Positions 10,416 to 20,495 of a stretch of DNA of 64,000 bases are shown one piece after another. The translations under genes and the position numbers were made by a program. Within the stretch, counting starts at the first letter, position 1, and each line of letters starts with the position of its first letter. Under the pieces are notes generated by a model that searched no databases, was not told the DNA's origin, and saw only the letters and a program-made list of their open reading frames with translations. Origin of the DNA: Leptospira broomii serovar Hurstbridge str. 5399 (GTDB lineage: Bacteria; Spirochaetota; Leptospiria; Leptospirales; Leptospiraceae); assembly GCF_000243715.2 (NCBI RefSeq), contig NZ_AHMO02000008.1:1971001-2035000 (forward strand), in the 5' to 3' direction.

Positions 10416-10555
10416 AGTCTCGTGGCCATGTTTACGCGACTTCGGACGGGATCAAGAGAAATCGATTTCTAAGATTGAAAGAATCCTTGTTTTCCAAGCT
10501 TTCCCGCCGATCTTAAGGAAAAAGACTTCCCAACCGGGGAGAAAGGACGGCCGCC

Positions 10556-12424
10556 ATTTTTTCGACTATCGACTGGATCTTAATCGGCGTATACATTGCC
10601 TTCGCTTTCGGGGCCGGAATTTTGCTTTCTTCCAAAGCCGGAGAAAGTTTGAGCTCCTACTTCGTCGCGGATCGAAAACTTCCCTGGTGGTGGTTGGGAA
10701 CTTCGATGGTAGCGACTACGTTTGCGGCGGATACTCCGTTAGTAATCACGGGCGTCGTCGCCAAAGACGGTGTGAGCGGAAACTGGCTTTGGTGGAGCTG
10801 GGCCCTCGGTTATATGGCTATGACCGTCTTCTTTGCTTCATTATGGAGAAGAGTGGAAGTTCTTACTGATATCGAAATCGTGGAGATCCGATATTCTGGA
10901 ATCGGCGCGGCGATCTTACGCGCTAGTAAGGCTTTCTTTTTAAGCATCTTAATTAATTCGATTATTTTGGGTTGGGTGTTTAAAGCGATGTCTAAAATCA
11001 CTCGACCCTTTTTGGATTGGAAAGTTCTGCTCGGAGGGAATGCGTATGGAATCGTATCTTCAATCTGGCCTAACTTTTTAGTTTTCGACGATTTGAATAA
11101 CACCTTAACCGTTCTACTTCTCTTTTCCGTGGTAGTCTTTTACAGTAGCATGGGCGGGATTCAAGGCGTCATTCTAACCGATCTATTTCAATTTGCATTA
11201 GGGATTTGCGGTGCGGTTATATTCGCCTTTTACGCGGTGAACTACGTCGGCGGGTTAGACGGTCTTTATTCCAAGCTCGAGCTAACATATCCCGGAAAAT
11301 CCGAAGGGATACTTTCTTTCTGGCCGTCCTTCGGAGAAGGCGAGAATCAATTGCCACTTACAATATTTTTAATATTCATCGGAGTGCAATGGTGGATCCA
11401 ATATTATTCCGACGGATCCGGATACCTAGCTCAACGTTTACATACGGCAAAAACTCCTAAAGACGCCGAACTGGGATCTCTTTGGTTTAATATCGCAAAT
11501 TTCATCCTGAGAACCTGGCCATGGGTTTTGACCGGATTGGTTTGTCTCGTCGTCTTCCCGCTTGCTAAGGCCGATCTTTTTTTTCCAGAAGGAAGTATGG
11601 TTCAGCACGACCGCGAGATGGGCTACCCCGCCTTGATGAAAATGATTCTTCCTTCGGGAATTTTAGGTTTAGTTTTCGTGAGTTTGATGGCCGCGTTTAT
11701 GTCGACTGCCGATACTCATATCAATTGGGGAGCAAGTTATCTCGTAAATGATTTGTATCTTCGATTCCTAAAACCGTCCGCAAATAATAAACAAACAGTG
11801 AGAGCGAGTAGGATTGCGGTGGTACTGATGGCCGGCATTTCCATTTTGGTGGCGACTCAGATGGGATCCATCGAATCCGCTTGGAAATTTTTTCTAGCGA
11901 TGGCTTCCGGACTCGGGCTTCCGCAAATTTTAAGATGGATTTGGTGGAGAGCGAACGCTTGGACCGAATTATCGGGCATGTTAACGGCTCTATGCCTTTC
12001 CTTAGTCTTGTATCCCGTTTTTCCCGATGTTCGATCCGAATACTTATTGTTCTGGACTGCGATCGGAAGTGTGCTCGTTTCTATTACGGTCACATTTCTA
12101 ACGCCTCCGATCGGAAAAGATACCTTAAATGCATTCGTAATAAGAACGCAACCGTTCGGTTTTTGGGGGAAATGGGGAGGTACCGAAGTTCGGAAAGAAT
12201 TTTACTCCCGTTGTTGGATCTGGATATTGGCCAGCATTTCTCTTTACGCATCGTTATTCGGTACTGGGACTCTTCTTAAAAAAGAACTCGTTCATGCCGC
12301 AATATATCTAGGTTTATCGTTCATTTCCGGAATTAGCGCGTATAGGCTTTGGATGAACAAAACCAAACTTCAAACGGTTCGAATCCAAGATATAAAAACG
12401 GTGCAAAATAAATTAATCAGTTGA
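10556..12424 (+). CDS. Sodium:solute symporter (SSS family), apparent AUU start
   Basis: Integral membrane transporter with about 13-14 hydrophobic helices. Typical SSS segments are [29 protein letters not shown] after helix 1, [15 protein letters not shown], and [31 protein letters not shown] (Na+ site region). The first ATG/GTG/TTG-type start in frame (TTG 10622) would cut away helix 1 ([22 protein letters not shown]). The frame is open back to a stop at about 10514, with no ATG, GTG or TTG before it. ATT at 10556 is preceded by AAAGGA at an 8-nt spacing, so I place the start there (622 aa). The substrate cannot be named. The SRPBCC gene follows in the same direction. Confidence 0.88.
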   Translation: MFSTIDWILIGVYIAFAFGAGILLSSKAGESLSSYFVADRKLPWWWLGTSMVATTFAADTPLVITGVVAKDGVSGNWLWWSWALGYMAMTVFFASLWRRVEVLTDIEIVEIRYSGIGAAILRASKAFFLSILINSIILGWVFKAMSKITRPFLDWKVLLGGNAYGIVSSIWPNFLVFDDLNNTLTVLLLFSVVVFYSSMGGIQGVILTDLFQFALGICGAVIFAFYAVNYVGGLDGLYSKLELTYPGKSEGILSFWPSFGEGENQLPLTIFLIFIGVQWWIQYYSDGSGYLAQRLHTAKTPKDAELGSLWFNIANFILRTWPWVLTGLVCLVVFPLAKADLFFPEGSMVQHDREMGYPALMKMILPSGILGLVFVSLMAAFMSTADTHINWGASYLVNDLYLRFLKPSANNKQTVRASRIAVVLMAGISILVATQMGSIESAWKFFLAMASGLGLPQILRWIWWRANAWTELSGMLTALCLSLVLYPVFPDVRSEYLLFWTAIGSVLVSITVTFLTPPIGKDTLNAFVIRTQPFGFWGKWGGTEVRKEFYSRCWIWILASISLYASLFGTGTLLKKELVHAAIYLGLSFISGISAYRLWMNKTKLQTVRIQDIKTVQNKLIS

Positions 12425-12476
12425 TCTAAAAATCGATTGTATCCGGTAAGCGGAAACGGACGATTTGGATCGATTC

Positions 12477-12974
12477 ATGTTTTGGTTAGCGATTTCAACG
12501 GCTATTTTTCTGACGATAGTTATCGTAATTATTGTAATCGGGCTATTGCTGCCAGAGGAGCACGAAGCGGAAGGGGAACGGGAAATTGCCGCTCCGATCG
12601 AAGAAGCGTTTGCCGTAATAAGAAATCCGGAAGAATACCCGCGCTGGAGATCCGGCGTTCGCTCCGTACTAAAAGAAAGTGATACCGTTTGGTTGGAAAA
12701 AGATTCCCATGGGCATCATATTCGTTATTGCTTCGAATCGGAAAGTCGTCCTTCCTCCCTGCTCGTGAGAATTTTGAGCGAAGGACTACCGTATCAAGGA
12801 ACCTGGGAATATCATTTTTTAAAGCTTGGTCCTTACTTAACAAGAGTTCGTATTCGGGAACAGGGAAAAATCTATAACCCGATTTTTCGATTTCTTTCGC
12901 GCTTCTTTTTCGGTCATACCGCAACAATTCATCAGATATTGAGAGAACTATCCATAACGCTAGAGAATAAATGA
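12477..12974 (+). CDS. Membrane-anchored SRPBCC-family protein
   Basis: 165 aa: one N-terminal transmembrane helix (AISTAIFLTIVIVIIVIGLLL), then a START/polyketide-cyclase-like SRPBCC domain that begins EREIAAPIEEAFAVIRNPEEYPRWRSGVRSV and includes a conserved late strand and long C-terminal helix (FFFGHTATIHQILRELSITLE). The family binds hydrophobic ligands in a cavity, and the role here is unknown. ATG at 12477 was chosen because it directly precedes the helix; a TTG at 12465 would add four residues. It lies about 50 bp downstream of the symporter and is probably co-transcribed. Confidence 0.75.
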   Translation: MFWLAISTAIFLTIVIVIIVIGLLLPEEHEAEGEREIAAPIEEAFAVIRNPEEYPRWRSGVRSVLKESDTVWLEKDSHGHHIRYCFESESRPSSLLVRILSEGLPYQGTWEYHFLKLGPYLTRVRIREQGKIYNPIFRFLSRFFFGHTATIHQILRELSITLENK

Positions 12975-13194
12975 TTTAGAAGTTTCTTGATCACATTCTA
13001 ATCTCAAGTTTCTCTCATAAACGCAAAGAAAATAGATAGAAGTGAGTATTCGATTTCTTCGAAATGCAATTGTTATCTGATTCTACCCGTTTTATAGTCG
13101 ACTCGAAAGGTCTTGTAAGATAAATCTATTCACCAGAATTAAAGCGAAAACGACCCTACTGCGCCGTAACTAAATTAGCCTTGGATGTTTCGGG

Positions 13195-15795
13195 ATGAAA
13201 TCCCTTATCAGGTTCGCTTGTGTTTGCCTCTGCATTAATATCTTTCCTTTAATCGCCAGCGAGATCAGCGTTGCTGAAATTTCTGACTTATCCGCGGTAC
13301 CTTCCTTGGATGGACAAGGTTGGAAGACGATTCATCGTCAGATTGATCCGAAAATCGTTTACGAATCTTTTTTGAATGGGACCGAAACCTTTTCAGAATG
13401 GGAAGACTATTCGGCGCCGAGCAATTATTTTACCCGAAAAATCGAATCGAATTCCTCTATTAAAACGATCTGGATTGCAAGAGTCATTCGAGTTAGCGAT
13501 CGTAATTTTCGCGAACAAGCTTCGATTAGACTCGGCGTTATTTCCGATAGAGACGAAGCGTATTGGAACGGTTCGTTGATCGGAAAGACGGGAACTTTCG
13601 GAGCGGAAAAGCCGCAGGCTTATGATAAGGTCCGAATTTATAAGATTCCCGACGATTTGTTGAATAAAGGAAGTCTAAACCTTCTCCTTATAAAAGTGGA
13701 GAAATACTTTCCTAACGATATCGGAATCACGAATGATAGGACGGAAATCGGATCTAGCCAGGAAATAATTTCAAGATTTTATCGGGAAGAATATTTGAAA
13801 CTTCTATTCTTGACGGTTTATTTGACCGTCGGAATTTATTTTGCATTCCTATTTATTCGCAGGCGAAAAGAATCCGAGAATTTATACTTTTCCGCGTTTA
13901 CTCTTCTCCTAGTCGCTTATCAATTCTTTAGAAATCAAATTAAATACGATCTTGGTATTTCCTTCTTTACGATGAAAAAGATGGAATACTTAGTCCTGAT
14001 TTTTACCATTCCGTTTTTTAGTCATTTTCTTCGGGCTTATTTTAGAATTCCGAGATCGCGTTTTTTTCAGGTCTTGGACGTTCTTTGTTTAGGTATCGCA
14101 TTCTATATCTTGGCGACCGGCGAGGTTCTGAATTACATGTTCGTAAATCAGAATATAGTCCAGCCGATTTGGTTAGGGTACGTAGCGGTCGCATTCTACT
14201 GGTTGATAAGAGAAATCAGAAAGAAAAATAGGGATGCGTTATTGATCGCTGCGGGAATGGGACTGGTGTTAGTCGCTACGGTAGTGGACATTCTGACCGA
14301 TCGGGGAATTTTTATTTTTCCAAGATTAGTCGGATATTCGTTCGTGTTCTTTATTCTGAGCTTGGCAATCATACTCGCGAATAAATTCGTACGGCTAAAC
14401 GAGGAAGTTGAGGAATTGAACGATTCTCTCGAAAAAAAGATCGAGGAAAGAACATTAGAATTAAATCATACTCTCGAACAGGTTCAGCGTTTAAAAGTCC
14501 AGCAAGACGGAGATTATTTTCTCACGACCCTGCTCATCAACCCGCTTACGGTCAATGAAAATAAAAGTACTAACGTATCGGTCGATTTTTACATTAAACA
14601 GAAAAAGAATTTCGAATTCAAAACTAAGAGTTACGAAATCGGCGGGGATATTTGCGTTGCGGGGAATCTGGAGCTAAAGGGACGGAAATATACCGTTTTT
14701 TTAAACGGTGATGCGATGGGAAAATCGATACAGGGTGCCGGGGGCGCCTTAGTATTGGGTGTGGTGTTCCGTGCGATTCTCACCAGATCCAAAATGACCA
14801 AAGAAAGAGAAGTTTCCCCCGAACAATGGTTAAAACAAGTCTTTATGGAGTTGCAGCAAGTTTACGAATCCTTTAACGGATCCATGTACATATCGGCAGT
14901 AATCGGAATTTTGGACGAAAAGTCGGGATTTCTTTATTATATAAACGCCGAACATCCTTGGACGATTTTATATCGGGATGGAAAAGCGTCGTTTATTGAA
15001 GAGACTTTAACTTGTCGCAAGTTCGGGATTCCCGATAACGAACAAAATTTAATCATTCAGACGTTTCAGCTCGCCCCTGAAGATGTGCTGTTTATCGGAT
15101 CGGACGGGAAGGATGATTTGAAGATGGTCAATTCGTCGGGCGAATCCATCATCAATGAGGATACCGAACAAATTTTAGGCATCGTCGAAGAAGGTCAGGG
15201 AGATCCTACTCGTATTTTTGAAATTCTTCAAACAAAGGGAGAATTGTACGACGATTTTACCCTGTTGCGCGCGGAGTATTTGGGAGAATCCGAAGAAGCA
15301 CGATCTAAGTCCGGTCGAGAATACTTAGAGTTTTATGATAAGGGTAAAAGTCTTCTTCAGATTGGAGAAAAGCGAGAAGGTCTTTATTTTTTGGAGAAAG
15401 CACAAGAAGCTAGTCCTCACGATAAAAATTTACTTCGTCTTTTGGGAGAGCAGCATTTTAAAGAGAAAAATTTTTCCAAGGCGGCTCGGTTTTTGGAGGA
15501 TTTTATCGTGGAATCGCCGGCTTCCCTGGATCATTTTTTCTACGCGTCTCACGCGTATAAGATGGCCGGTGAAATGGGTAAGGCAATTGATATCGCAGAA
15601 CGTTTACTGTTAAGAAAACCGAATCATATTAAGGCGCTTATTATTTTGGCGGATATATACTTATCCATAGGCGTGGAAGTTAGAGGGCGCGAGTTTCTTG
15701 AAAAGGCTTTACGACTAGATCCTGAAAATAAAAAAGCGATAGGACTATCTAATTTTTCGTCGGAAAGGAAAGAAGCGGTTTCTTTAAAGAGCTAA
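13195..15795 (+). CDS. 7TM-DISM sensor with SpoIIE-type phosphatase and TPR tail
   Basis: 866 aa signalling protein. It has a signal peptide (1-22) and an extracytoplasmic jelly-roll of the 7TMR-DISM type (SIRLGVISDRDEAYWNGSLIGKTGTFG, ~100-175). Seven membrane helices (~200-400) follow, then a coiled coil (LNEEVEELNDSLEKKIEERTLELNHTLEQV). The PP2C/SpoIIE domain (~455-690) carries its metal-ligand motifs YEIGGDICV, LNGDAMGKSIQGAGGA and FIGSDGKDDL. The last ~160 residues are TPR repeats (LLQIGEKREGLYFLEKAQEASPHDKNLL and following). The design suggests that an outside signal controls Ser/Thr dephosphorylation, classically of an anti-sigma antagonist, with TPRs choosing the partner. No anti-sigma or STAS gene is adjacent. 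Confidence 0.9.
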   Translation: MKSLIRFACVCLCINIFPLIASEISVAEISDLSAVPSLDGQGWKTIHRQIDPKIVYESFLNGTETFSEWEDYSAPSNYFTRKIESNSSIKTIWIARVIRVSDRNFREQASIRLGVISDRDEAYWNGSLIGKTGTFGAEKPQAYDKVRIYKIPDDLLNKGSLNLLLIKVEKYFPNDIGITNDRTEIGSSQEIISRFYREEYLKLLFLTVYLTVGIYFAFLFIRRRKESENLYFSAFTLLLVAYQFFRNQIKYDLGISFFTMKKMEYLVLIFTIPFFSHFLRAYFRIPRSRFFQVLDVLCLGIAFYILATGEVLNYMFVNQNIVQPIWLGYVAVAFYWLIREIRKKNRDALLIAAGMGLVLVATVVDILTDRGIFIFPRLVGYSFVFFILSLAIILANKFVRLNEEVEELNDSLEKKIEERTLELNHTLEQVQRLKVQQDGDYFLTTLLINPLTVNENKSTNVSVDFYIKQKKNFEFKTKSYEIGGDICVAGNLELKGRKYTVFLNGDAMGKSIQGAGGALVLGVVFRAILTRSKMTKEREVSPEQWLKQVFMELQQVYESFNGSMYISAVIGILDEKSGFLYYINAEHPWTILYRDGKASFIEETLTCRKFGIPDNEQNLIIQTFQLAPEDVLFIGSDGKDDLKMVNSSGESIINEDTEQILGIVEEGQGDPTRIFEILQTKGELYDDFTLLRAEYLGESEEARSKSGREYLEFYDKGKSLLQIGEKREGLYFLEKAQEASPHDKNLLRLLGEQHFKEKNFSKAARFLEDFIVESPASLDHFFYASHAYKMAGEMGKAIDIAERLLLRKPNHIKALIILADIYLSIGVEVRGREFLEKALRLDPENKKAIGLSNFSSERKEAVSLKS

Positions 15796-16001
15796 TTTTT
15801 TTCCGTATTTTCAAAAGGAGACTAACGTATTTCGATTCGGCCGCGCCCATTCGAAAATTCCGATTTGATCGGTGTGCATTCCCGAACCGAATAAAAAACG
15901 CTTTCTTTTCCGATGATCCTCCTTAAATCACTCCACATGAAAGGGAGGCCGAACTCGGGCACCCAATTGATTGAACATTTGTTATTTTAAGGAGACCGCC
16001 G

Positions 16002-16883
16002 ATGCAATTAGGCGTTATCGAAAAAGCTTTGCTTCCTAGTTTACTTGCGATCGTCATGTTAGGAATGGGATTCGGACTCGCTTTGAGCGATTTTCGACGA
16101 ATCTTAACCACTCCTTTGCAATCGTTAGTCGGAACGATCGGACATTTCGTGATTATGCCTTTAGCCGCCTATGCCGTCGTTTTGATTTTAGGTTTAGAAT
16201 ATGAATTAGCGTTAGGTGTCATTCTGGTCGGTTCCTGTCCTAGCGGAACGACTTCGAATCTCATCAACTATTTGGCTAAAGGGGATGTGGCTTTGGCGGT
16301 CGTAATTACTTCGGTTTCGACTCTACTTTGTCCGCTTCTAACACCGTTTATTGTTTCCTTTTTCGGATCTTTGTTGGACGCGCCTTCCGGGAAAATTTTA
16401 GAAATCTCTTTTATAGAAATGTTAAAGACCGTAATTATTATTATCGTGATCCCGATTACGATAGGAATGAGTGTCAACTATCGATTTCCTAAAATCGCCC
16501 GTGCGATAGAAAAGCCTTACAAAATATTTTCGATTCTATTTTTGGTTTTCGTGATCGGATTCGTAGTCTTTAAGAATAGAAGCGAATTTTGGAATATGAT
16601 TAGCCTTGTCGGAGCGGCGGTCGTCTTACATAATGCATTCGGTTTCGCTGCCGGATACTTCCTTCCTAAATTTCTTCGAATCGGGGAAAGGCAATGTCGT
16701 ACGATTTCGATCGAAGTCGCTATTCAAAATACCACGCTCGGAATGACTCTTGCAGTTCAATTTTTCGGTCCGAAGGTCGCCTTACCATCGGCAGTATTCA
16801 GCATTTGGATGTATTTAACGGGTATCACGATGGCTTTGGTTTGGTCTCGACTTTTCCCATTACCGGAGGAAGTCGAGTCCTAA
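16002..16883 (+). CDS. Bile acid:sodium symporter (BASS/SBF) family protein
   Basis: 293 aa with about nine to ten hydrophobic helices. BASS signatures are visible: VILVGSCPSGTTSNLINYLAKGDVALAV in the middle, and EVAIQNTTLGMTLAVQFFGP near the C-terminus, which line the Na+ and substrate sites. A clear AGGAG Shine-Dalgarno stands 7 nt before the ATG. Bacterial members move organic anions such as pantoate or sterol-like acids; the substrate here is not predictable. It is isolated on its strand, with a 206-bp non-coding stretch upstream. Confidence 0.92.
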   Translation: MQLGVIEKALLPSLLAIVMLGMGFGLALSDFRRILTTPLQSLVGTIGHFVIMPLAAYAVVLILGLEYELALGVILVGSCPSGTTSNLINYLAKGDVALAVVITSVSTLLCPLLTPFIVSFFGSLLDAPSGKILEISFIEMLKTVIIIIVIPITIGMSVNYRFPKIARAIEKPYKIFSILFLVFVIGFVVFKNRSEFWNMISLVGAAVVLHNAFGFAAGYFLPKFLRIGERQCRTISIEVAIQNTTLGMTLAVQFFGPKVALPSAVFSIWMYLTGITMALVWSRLFPLPEEVES

Positions 16884-16897
16884 TATCGCGGACTAGA

Positions 16898-17491
16898 TTA
16901 TAAGCGTTTCCAAGTTGCGGAAAAGGCGCCTCTCAAGTCTCCCAGTTTGTATCCTGTCGCTTTATCATCCGGATAGAGTTGCATTAACGCAGTTTTAGTT
17001 TTTGCATCTATCTTTTCAGTCGGACCGTGGCATTTTAGGCAGGTCTCATTGGCCAATAGGATAGGCTTAAGGGCACGGAGTTCCTGCGGAGCGCTTTCAA
17101 AGAACATATATGGGGGGTTTCCCTTTCTTGCGAATTGTTTCCAGTCCGTAATAACCTTAGCTTCCCATTCGTTCGGTGCATGCTCGGGGTTTCTATTTTT
17201 TTCGGAGATTCTTCGCAATTTTAAGCCAGGATATTTTGCGGAAAGTTCGCGTTCCTTGGCTGGAGAGATCGTTTTACAAACTGCGATCGAAGAGGCGATT
17301 CCGTTTTTCTTTATGGATTCCTGGAGTTCTTTTAACAAATCCGCCTGAAGTTCTTCGAAGAGGGCCTTGATAATTTCCTTTTTTTCTAAATCTTGGTTAC
17401 GATCGCAAACGGCAAAAAATTGGATTAAAATTGCGATTGCAGTCCCTTGGAGGATTATCTTGCGGAAGAGGGAGGATTTATTCTTATTCAC
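16898..17491 (-). CDS. Tll0287-like (DUF3365) c-type haem lipoprotein
   Basis: About 197 aa from GTG 17491. A hydrophobic signal ends in a plausible lipobox (FFAVC), so it is probably an exported lipoprotein. The mature part matches DUF3365: a helical ALFEELQADLLKELQESIKK...AIAVCKTISP-like region, LKLRRISEKNRNPEHAPNEWE, and the haem-attachment motif CLKCH in ILLANETCLKCHGP, ending YKLGDLRGAFSATW. A longer frame opens at 17647, but its extra N-terminus (PCPSFLRDRLRSG...) precedes the signal and looks non-coding. Known relatives are sensory or redox haem proteins. The gene is convergent with the upstream symporter gene. Confidence 0.82.
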   Translation of the reverse strand: MNKNKSSLFRKIILQGTAIAILIQFFAVCDRNQDLEKKEIIKALFEELQADLLKELQESIKKNGIASSIAVCKTISPAKERELSAKYPGLKLRRISEKNRNPEHAPNEWEAKVITDWKQFARKGNPPYMFFESAPQELRALKPILLANETCLKCHGPTEKIDAKTKTALMQLYPDDKATGYKLGDLRGAFSATWKRL

Positions 17492-17681
17492 ATAACAATC
17501 ATATCGAATTCGAGTTCTTTGCCAAGCCTTTCCATCTAGTCCGGAGCGAAGTCGATCTCTCAAAAAAGATGGACAAGGCTGAAAAATAGGGATTTGTTGA
17601 AAAAAGCGTATTTGAAAACTCGTGTTCGAGCTTAAAATTCCAAACAATCAATTCTTAATTCGATAAAAAGGGGAACATCCG

Positions 17682-18431
17682 ATGTCGGGTCATAGTAAGT
17701 GGGCCACTATTAAGCGTAAGAAGGACGCGATCGATTCGAAACGAGGGGCGATCTTTACAAAAGTGGTAAAAGAGATCACCGTAGCCGCAAGAATGGGGGG
17801 ATCGGACCAGGAAGGAAATCCTCGTTTACGTCTCGCGGTGTTGAAGGCCAAATCCGCGAATATGCCTAAGGATAATATCGAACGGGCGATTAAAAAAGGA
17901 ACTGGAGAATTAGAGGGCATCGTTTACGAGGAATGCCTTTATGAATGTTTCGGTCCCGGCGGTATTGCAATCATGGTCGAGGCCGTAACGGATAAAAAAT
18001 CCAGAACTACTCCCGAAATTAAAAGTATTCTGACCAAGTTGGGAGGCTCCCTCGCAACAACCGGAAGCGTTAGTCGTCTTTTCGAAAGAAAAGGGATTAT
18101 TATCGTTCCCTCGGATCAGATCGGAGAAGAGGAACTCTTTGATTTAGCGGCGGGGGCCGGCGCCGAAGACGTTCAAAACGAAGGCGAAGTCTATAGGATA
18201 GTCTCGACTCCAGAAGATTATGAGGCGGTTCAAAATGCCTTGAATCATAAAGGAATTAAGACCGACGAATCCGAAATTAGATTCGTTCCTTTGGTCACTA
18301 CCGAAGTGGCCGATAAGGAGATTGCGGATAAAGTGATGAAATTAATCGATAATCTCGAATCTCATGACGATGTTCAGAGCGTGAATTCCAACTTCGAATT
18401 GGCTCCGGAATTAGAGAAAGAATATGAATGA
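17682..18431 (+). CDS. yebC: YebC/PmpR family protein
   Basis: 249 aa, full length. Conserved start [32 protein letters not shown], then [54 protein letters not shown], and the C-terminal [12 protein letters not shown]. Members are DNA-binding regulators or, as more recently shown, ribosome-associated factors helping translation of proline-rich stretches. It sits directly upstream of ruvC (66 bp), the common bacterial arrangement yebC-ruvC. Confidence 0.96.
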   Translation: MSGHSKWATIKRKKDAIDSKRGAIFTKVVKEITVAARMGGSDQEGNPRLRLAVLKAKSANMPKDNIERAIKKGTGELEGIVYEECLYECFGPGGIAIMVEAVTDKKSRTTPEIKSILTKLGGSLATTGSVSRLFERKGIIIVPSDQIGEEELFDLAAGAGAEDVQNEGEVYRIVSTPEDYEAVQNALNHKGIKTDESEIRFVPLVTTEVADKEIADKVMKLIDNLESHDDVQSVNSNFELAPELEKEYE

Positions 18432-18455
18432 TCGGCTTATAATAAAGGATTTTTT

Positions 18456-18480
18456 ATTGTTCGAAAACGGATCGAACAAT
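18456..18480. repeat. 9-bp hairpin between yebC and ruvC
   Basis: ATTGTTCGA (18456-18464) and TCGAACAAT (18472-18480) pair perfectly around a 7-nt loop. There is no downstream U-run, so it is not a standard intrinsic terminator. It ends 17 nt before the ruvC ATG and could be an operator or an attenuating hairpin. Confidence 0.4.
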
Positions 18481-18497
18481 TGAACTTTCTTTAGAGG

Positions 18498-18980
18498 ATG
18501 AAAGTCTTAGGCATAGATCCTGGCTCCCATCGCATGGGATATGCCGTTTTAGAGAAAGTAAAGTCGGTGATTCTAGTTCGCACATACGGGACGATCGAAG
18601 TCCCGCCGGGTACGAAAAGTCCGGTAAATTTAATCGCGATTCGCCGTCAGTTAGACGCCATATTGGACGAATTTCGACCCGATCTCGCCTGCGTAGAGGA
18701 GCTTTTTTTTGCAAAGAATAGATCCACTGCAGCTAAAGTGTACGAATCTCGGGGAGTCATTTTGCTTACATTAGGAGAGCATAATGTTCCCGTCGTCGAG
18801 CCGACGGCTTCTCAAATTAAAAAAGGAACTACCGGTAGCGGAACCGCCGATAAGAAAGATATAAAATCCGCCTTAGGATTGTTGCTTGGACTGCGTGATT
18901 TGACCGGACATGACGACTCTTGGGATGCGTTAGCATCCGCGTACGTAGGCTTAGCAATGGCCGGATCGGTCGGTTTGTAA
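18498..18980 (+). CDS. ruvC: Crossover junction endodeoxyribonuclease RuvC
   Basis: 160 aa, normal length. It cleaves Holliday junctions together with RuvAB. Acidic catalytic residues are in place: D7 in LGIDPGS, E67/E68 in CVEELFF, and the C-terminal pair in [11 protein letters not shown]. Other conserved segments are [14 protein letters not shown] and [21 protein letters not shown]. The ATG overlaps the end of a GAGG that is too close to act as a good Shine-Dalgarno, so expression may depend on yebC translation. ruvA and ruvB are not adjacent. Confidence 0.97.
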   Translation: MKVLGIDPGSHRMGYAVLEKVKSVILVRTYGTIEVPPGTKSPVNLIAIRRQLDAILDEFRPDLACVEELFFAKNRSTAAKVYESRGVILLTLGEHNVPVVEPTASQIKKGTTGSGTADKKDIKSALGLLLGLRDLTGHDDSWDALASAYVGLAMAGSVGL

Positions 18981-19032
18981 ACGTATCCGCTTCATTTACC
19001 TTCCACGATTCGAACCGAACGTTATAATCGAA

Positions 19033-20148
19033 TTATCTTGCGGCCTCGTAAACGCCATCCACACCTTTCGTGAAAACAAATTGCCAAAGTTGTAATTTAC
19101 GAGCTCGGAATGCACCTGCGCACGCAAGAAGATAGAATTTCCACATTTTGTGGAATCTTTCTCCGTATTTGGATCCTATTTTCTTCCAGGATCTTTCGAA
19201 ATTATGATACCAGGCCATTAGGGTTCTATCATAATCGCTTCCGAAGTTCTGTAGATCTTCTAATACGAATAAATTTTCACTTGCACTCGTTAATTGAGCC
19301 AACGAAGGAAGAAGGGAATTCGGAAATATGTATTTTTCTATCCACGCATCTCCTACTCTCGCGGTATCATTGGATCCTATCGTATGTAAGAGAAAGAGAC
19401 CTTCGTCTTTAAGACATTTATAAACAAGTTTCATATAGGTCCTATAATTCTTAAACCCGACATGCTCCATTTGACCGACGGAAACGATACGATCAAAAGA
19501 CTCGTTCACGTCCCTATAGTCCTGTAGCCTAAATTCGATTTTTAAACCTTTGGAAAGATCGTTGGCTAGAGCTAGTTGCTCTTTTGAAACGCTAATTCCT
19601 ACGACTTCCGCTCCGTAGTTTCGCGCAGCATGCCGGGCAAAGCCTCCCCAACCACAACCGATATCCAATACTTTCATACCTGATTTTAATCCGATTTTAC
19701 GACAGATTAAATCCAGTTTGTTTTTTTGCGCTTCTGCTAGGTTGGCAGCGTTCTTCCAATAGGCGCATGAATATACGAGTTCCGGATCGAGCATTTCTTG
19801 AAAGAGATCGTTTCCGAGATCATAATGTCTTTCCCCGACTTCGAAGGCTCTACTTTTATTTTGCTGATTAATCAACCGTGAAAGTACGAGTAGTAGAATA
19901 TCTCTCCAGGATTTTCCACCGGCGTTTTCGAGTCCTGCTTTAACGATTCTATAGACGGTTTGATCCAACTGTTCGCTCTCGAACCAGCCGTCCATATAGG
20001 CCTCTCCAAAACCTAACGAGCCTTTTGCGATTAGTCTTTCGTAAAAGGCTTCGTCTCTGATCTTAATATCCCAGGGGGAATTTCCTCCGAATGAAATACC
20101 CGCTCCGGAAAAAAGATTTTCCACTTTACTTCGAATAGCGCTTCGCAT
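19033..20148 (-). CDS. cfa: Cyclopropane-fatty-acyl-phospholipid synthase
   Basis: 371 aa. SAM-dependent transfer of methylene to unsaturated acyl chains of membrane phospholipids. The N-terminal lipid-binding region includes LGFGEAYMDGWFESEQLD. ERHYDLGNDLFQEMLDPELVYSCAYW and the SAM-binding motif MKVLDIGCGWGGFARHAARNYGAEVVGISVS are diagnostic. MEHVGFKNYRTYM and the C-terminal WYHNFERSW are also family marks. GGAGG stands in front of the ATG at 20148. It is a stand-alone gene, slightly shorter than E. coli Cfa (382 aa). Confidence 0.95.
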   Translation of the reverse strand: MRSAIRSKVENLFSGAGISFGGNSPWDIKIRDEAFYERLIAKGSLGFGEAYMDGWFESEQLDQTVYRIVKAGLENAGGKSWRDILLLVLSRLINQQNKSRAFEVGERHYDLGNDLFQEMLDPELVYSCAYWKNAANLAEAQKNKLDLICRKIGLKSGMKVLDIGCGWGGFARHAARNYGAEVVGISVSKEQLALANDLSKGLKIEFRLQDYRDVNESFDRIVSVGQMEHVGFKNYRTYMKLVYKCLKDEGLFLLHTIGSNDTARVGDAWIEKYIFPNSLLPSLAQLTSASENLFVLEDLQNFGSDYDRTLMAWYHNFERSWKKIGSKYGERFHKMWKFYLLACAGAFRARKLQLWQFVFTKGVDGVYEAAR

Positions 20149-20495
20149 CGGAATGCCTCCGTATATCGGCAGGATTTAGCAAGATGAAGTGTAGAGACTT
20201 CTGGTAAAGATCGCAATCGAAAAAGTTTAAAATAGGGATGATATTCTTCGGGAATTTATATGCAAAATATCAATTGAAAAGGTAAATTAAGAAATCGAAA
20301 TGAATTTGTAACTTGGTCTAATTAAAAGTAGGCGATGATAAAATCCAAGTTAGGTGTTCGGACACGGAGTAGATTACATTGGTCTTTTGCGGATACGCTT
20401 TCTGTTAAGCGACATAGAATTATAGGTTCAATTGTGACCGTTTTTCAATTTATACCGGAATAAGATCCTACCCCCTTAGATCGGATTAAGAACGC
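20149..20495. other. Gene-free stretch upstream of cfa
   Basis: 347 bp with no supportable reading frame. It should hold the cfa promoter (minus strand). The only structure I see is TAACTTGG (20309-20316) with its complement CCAAGTTA (20345-20352), too far apart to be convincing. Confidence 0.5.

Noticed and set aside
20309..20352. TAACTTGG / CCAAGTTA as a regulatory hairpin upstream of cfa
   Set aside because: 8-bp arms 28 nt apart in A/T-rich DNA are within chance expectation.
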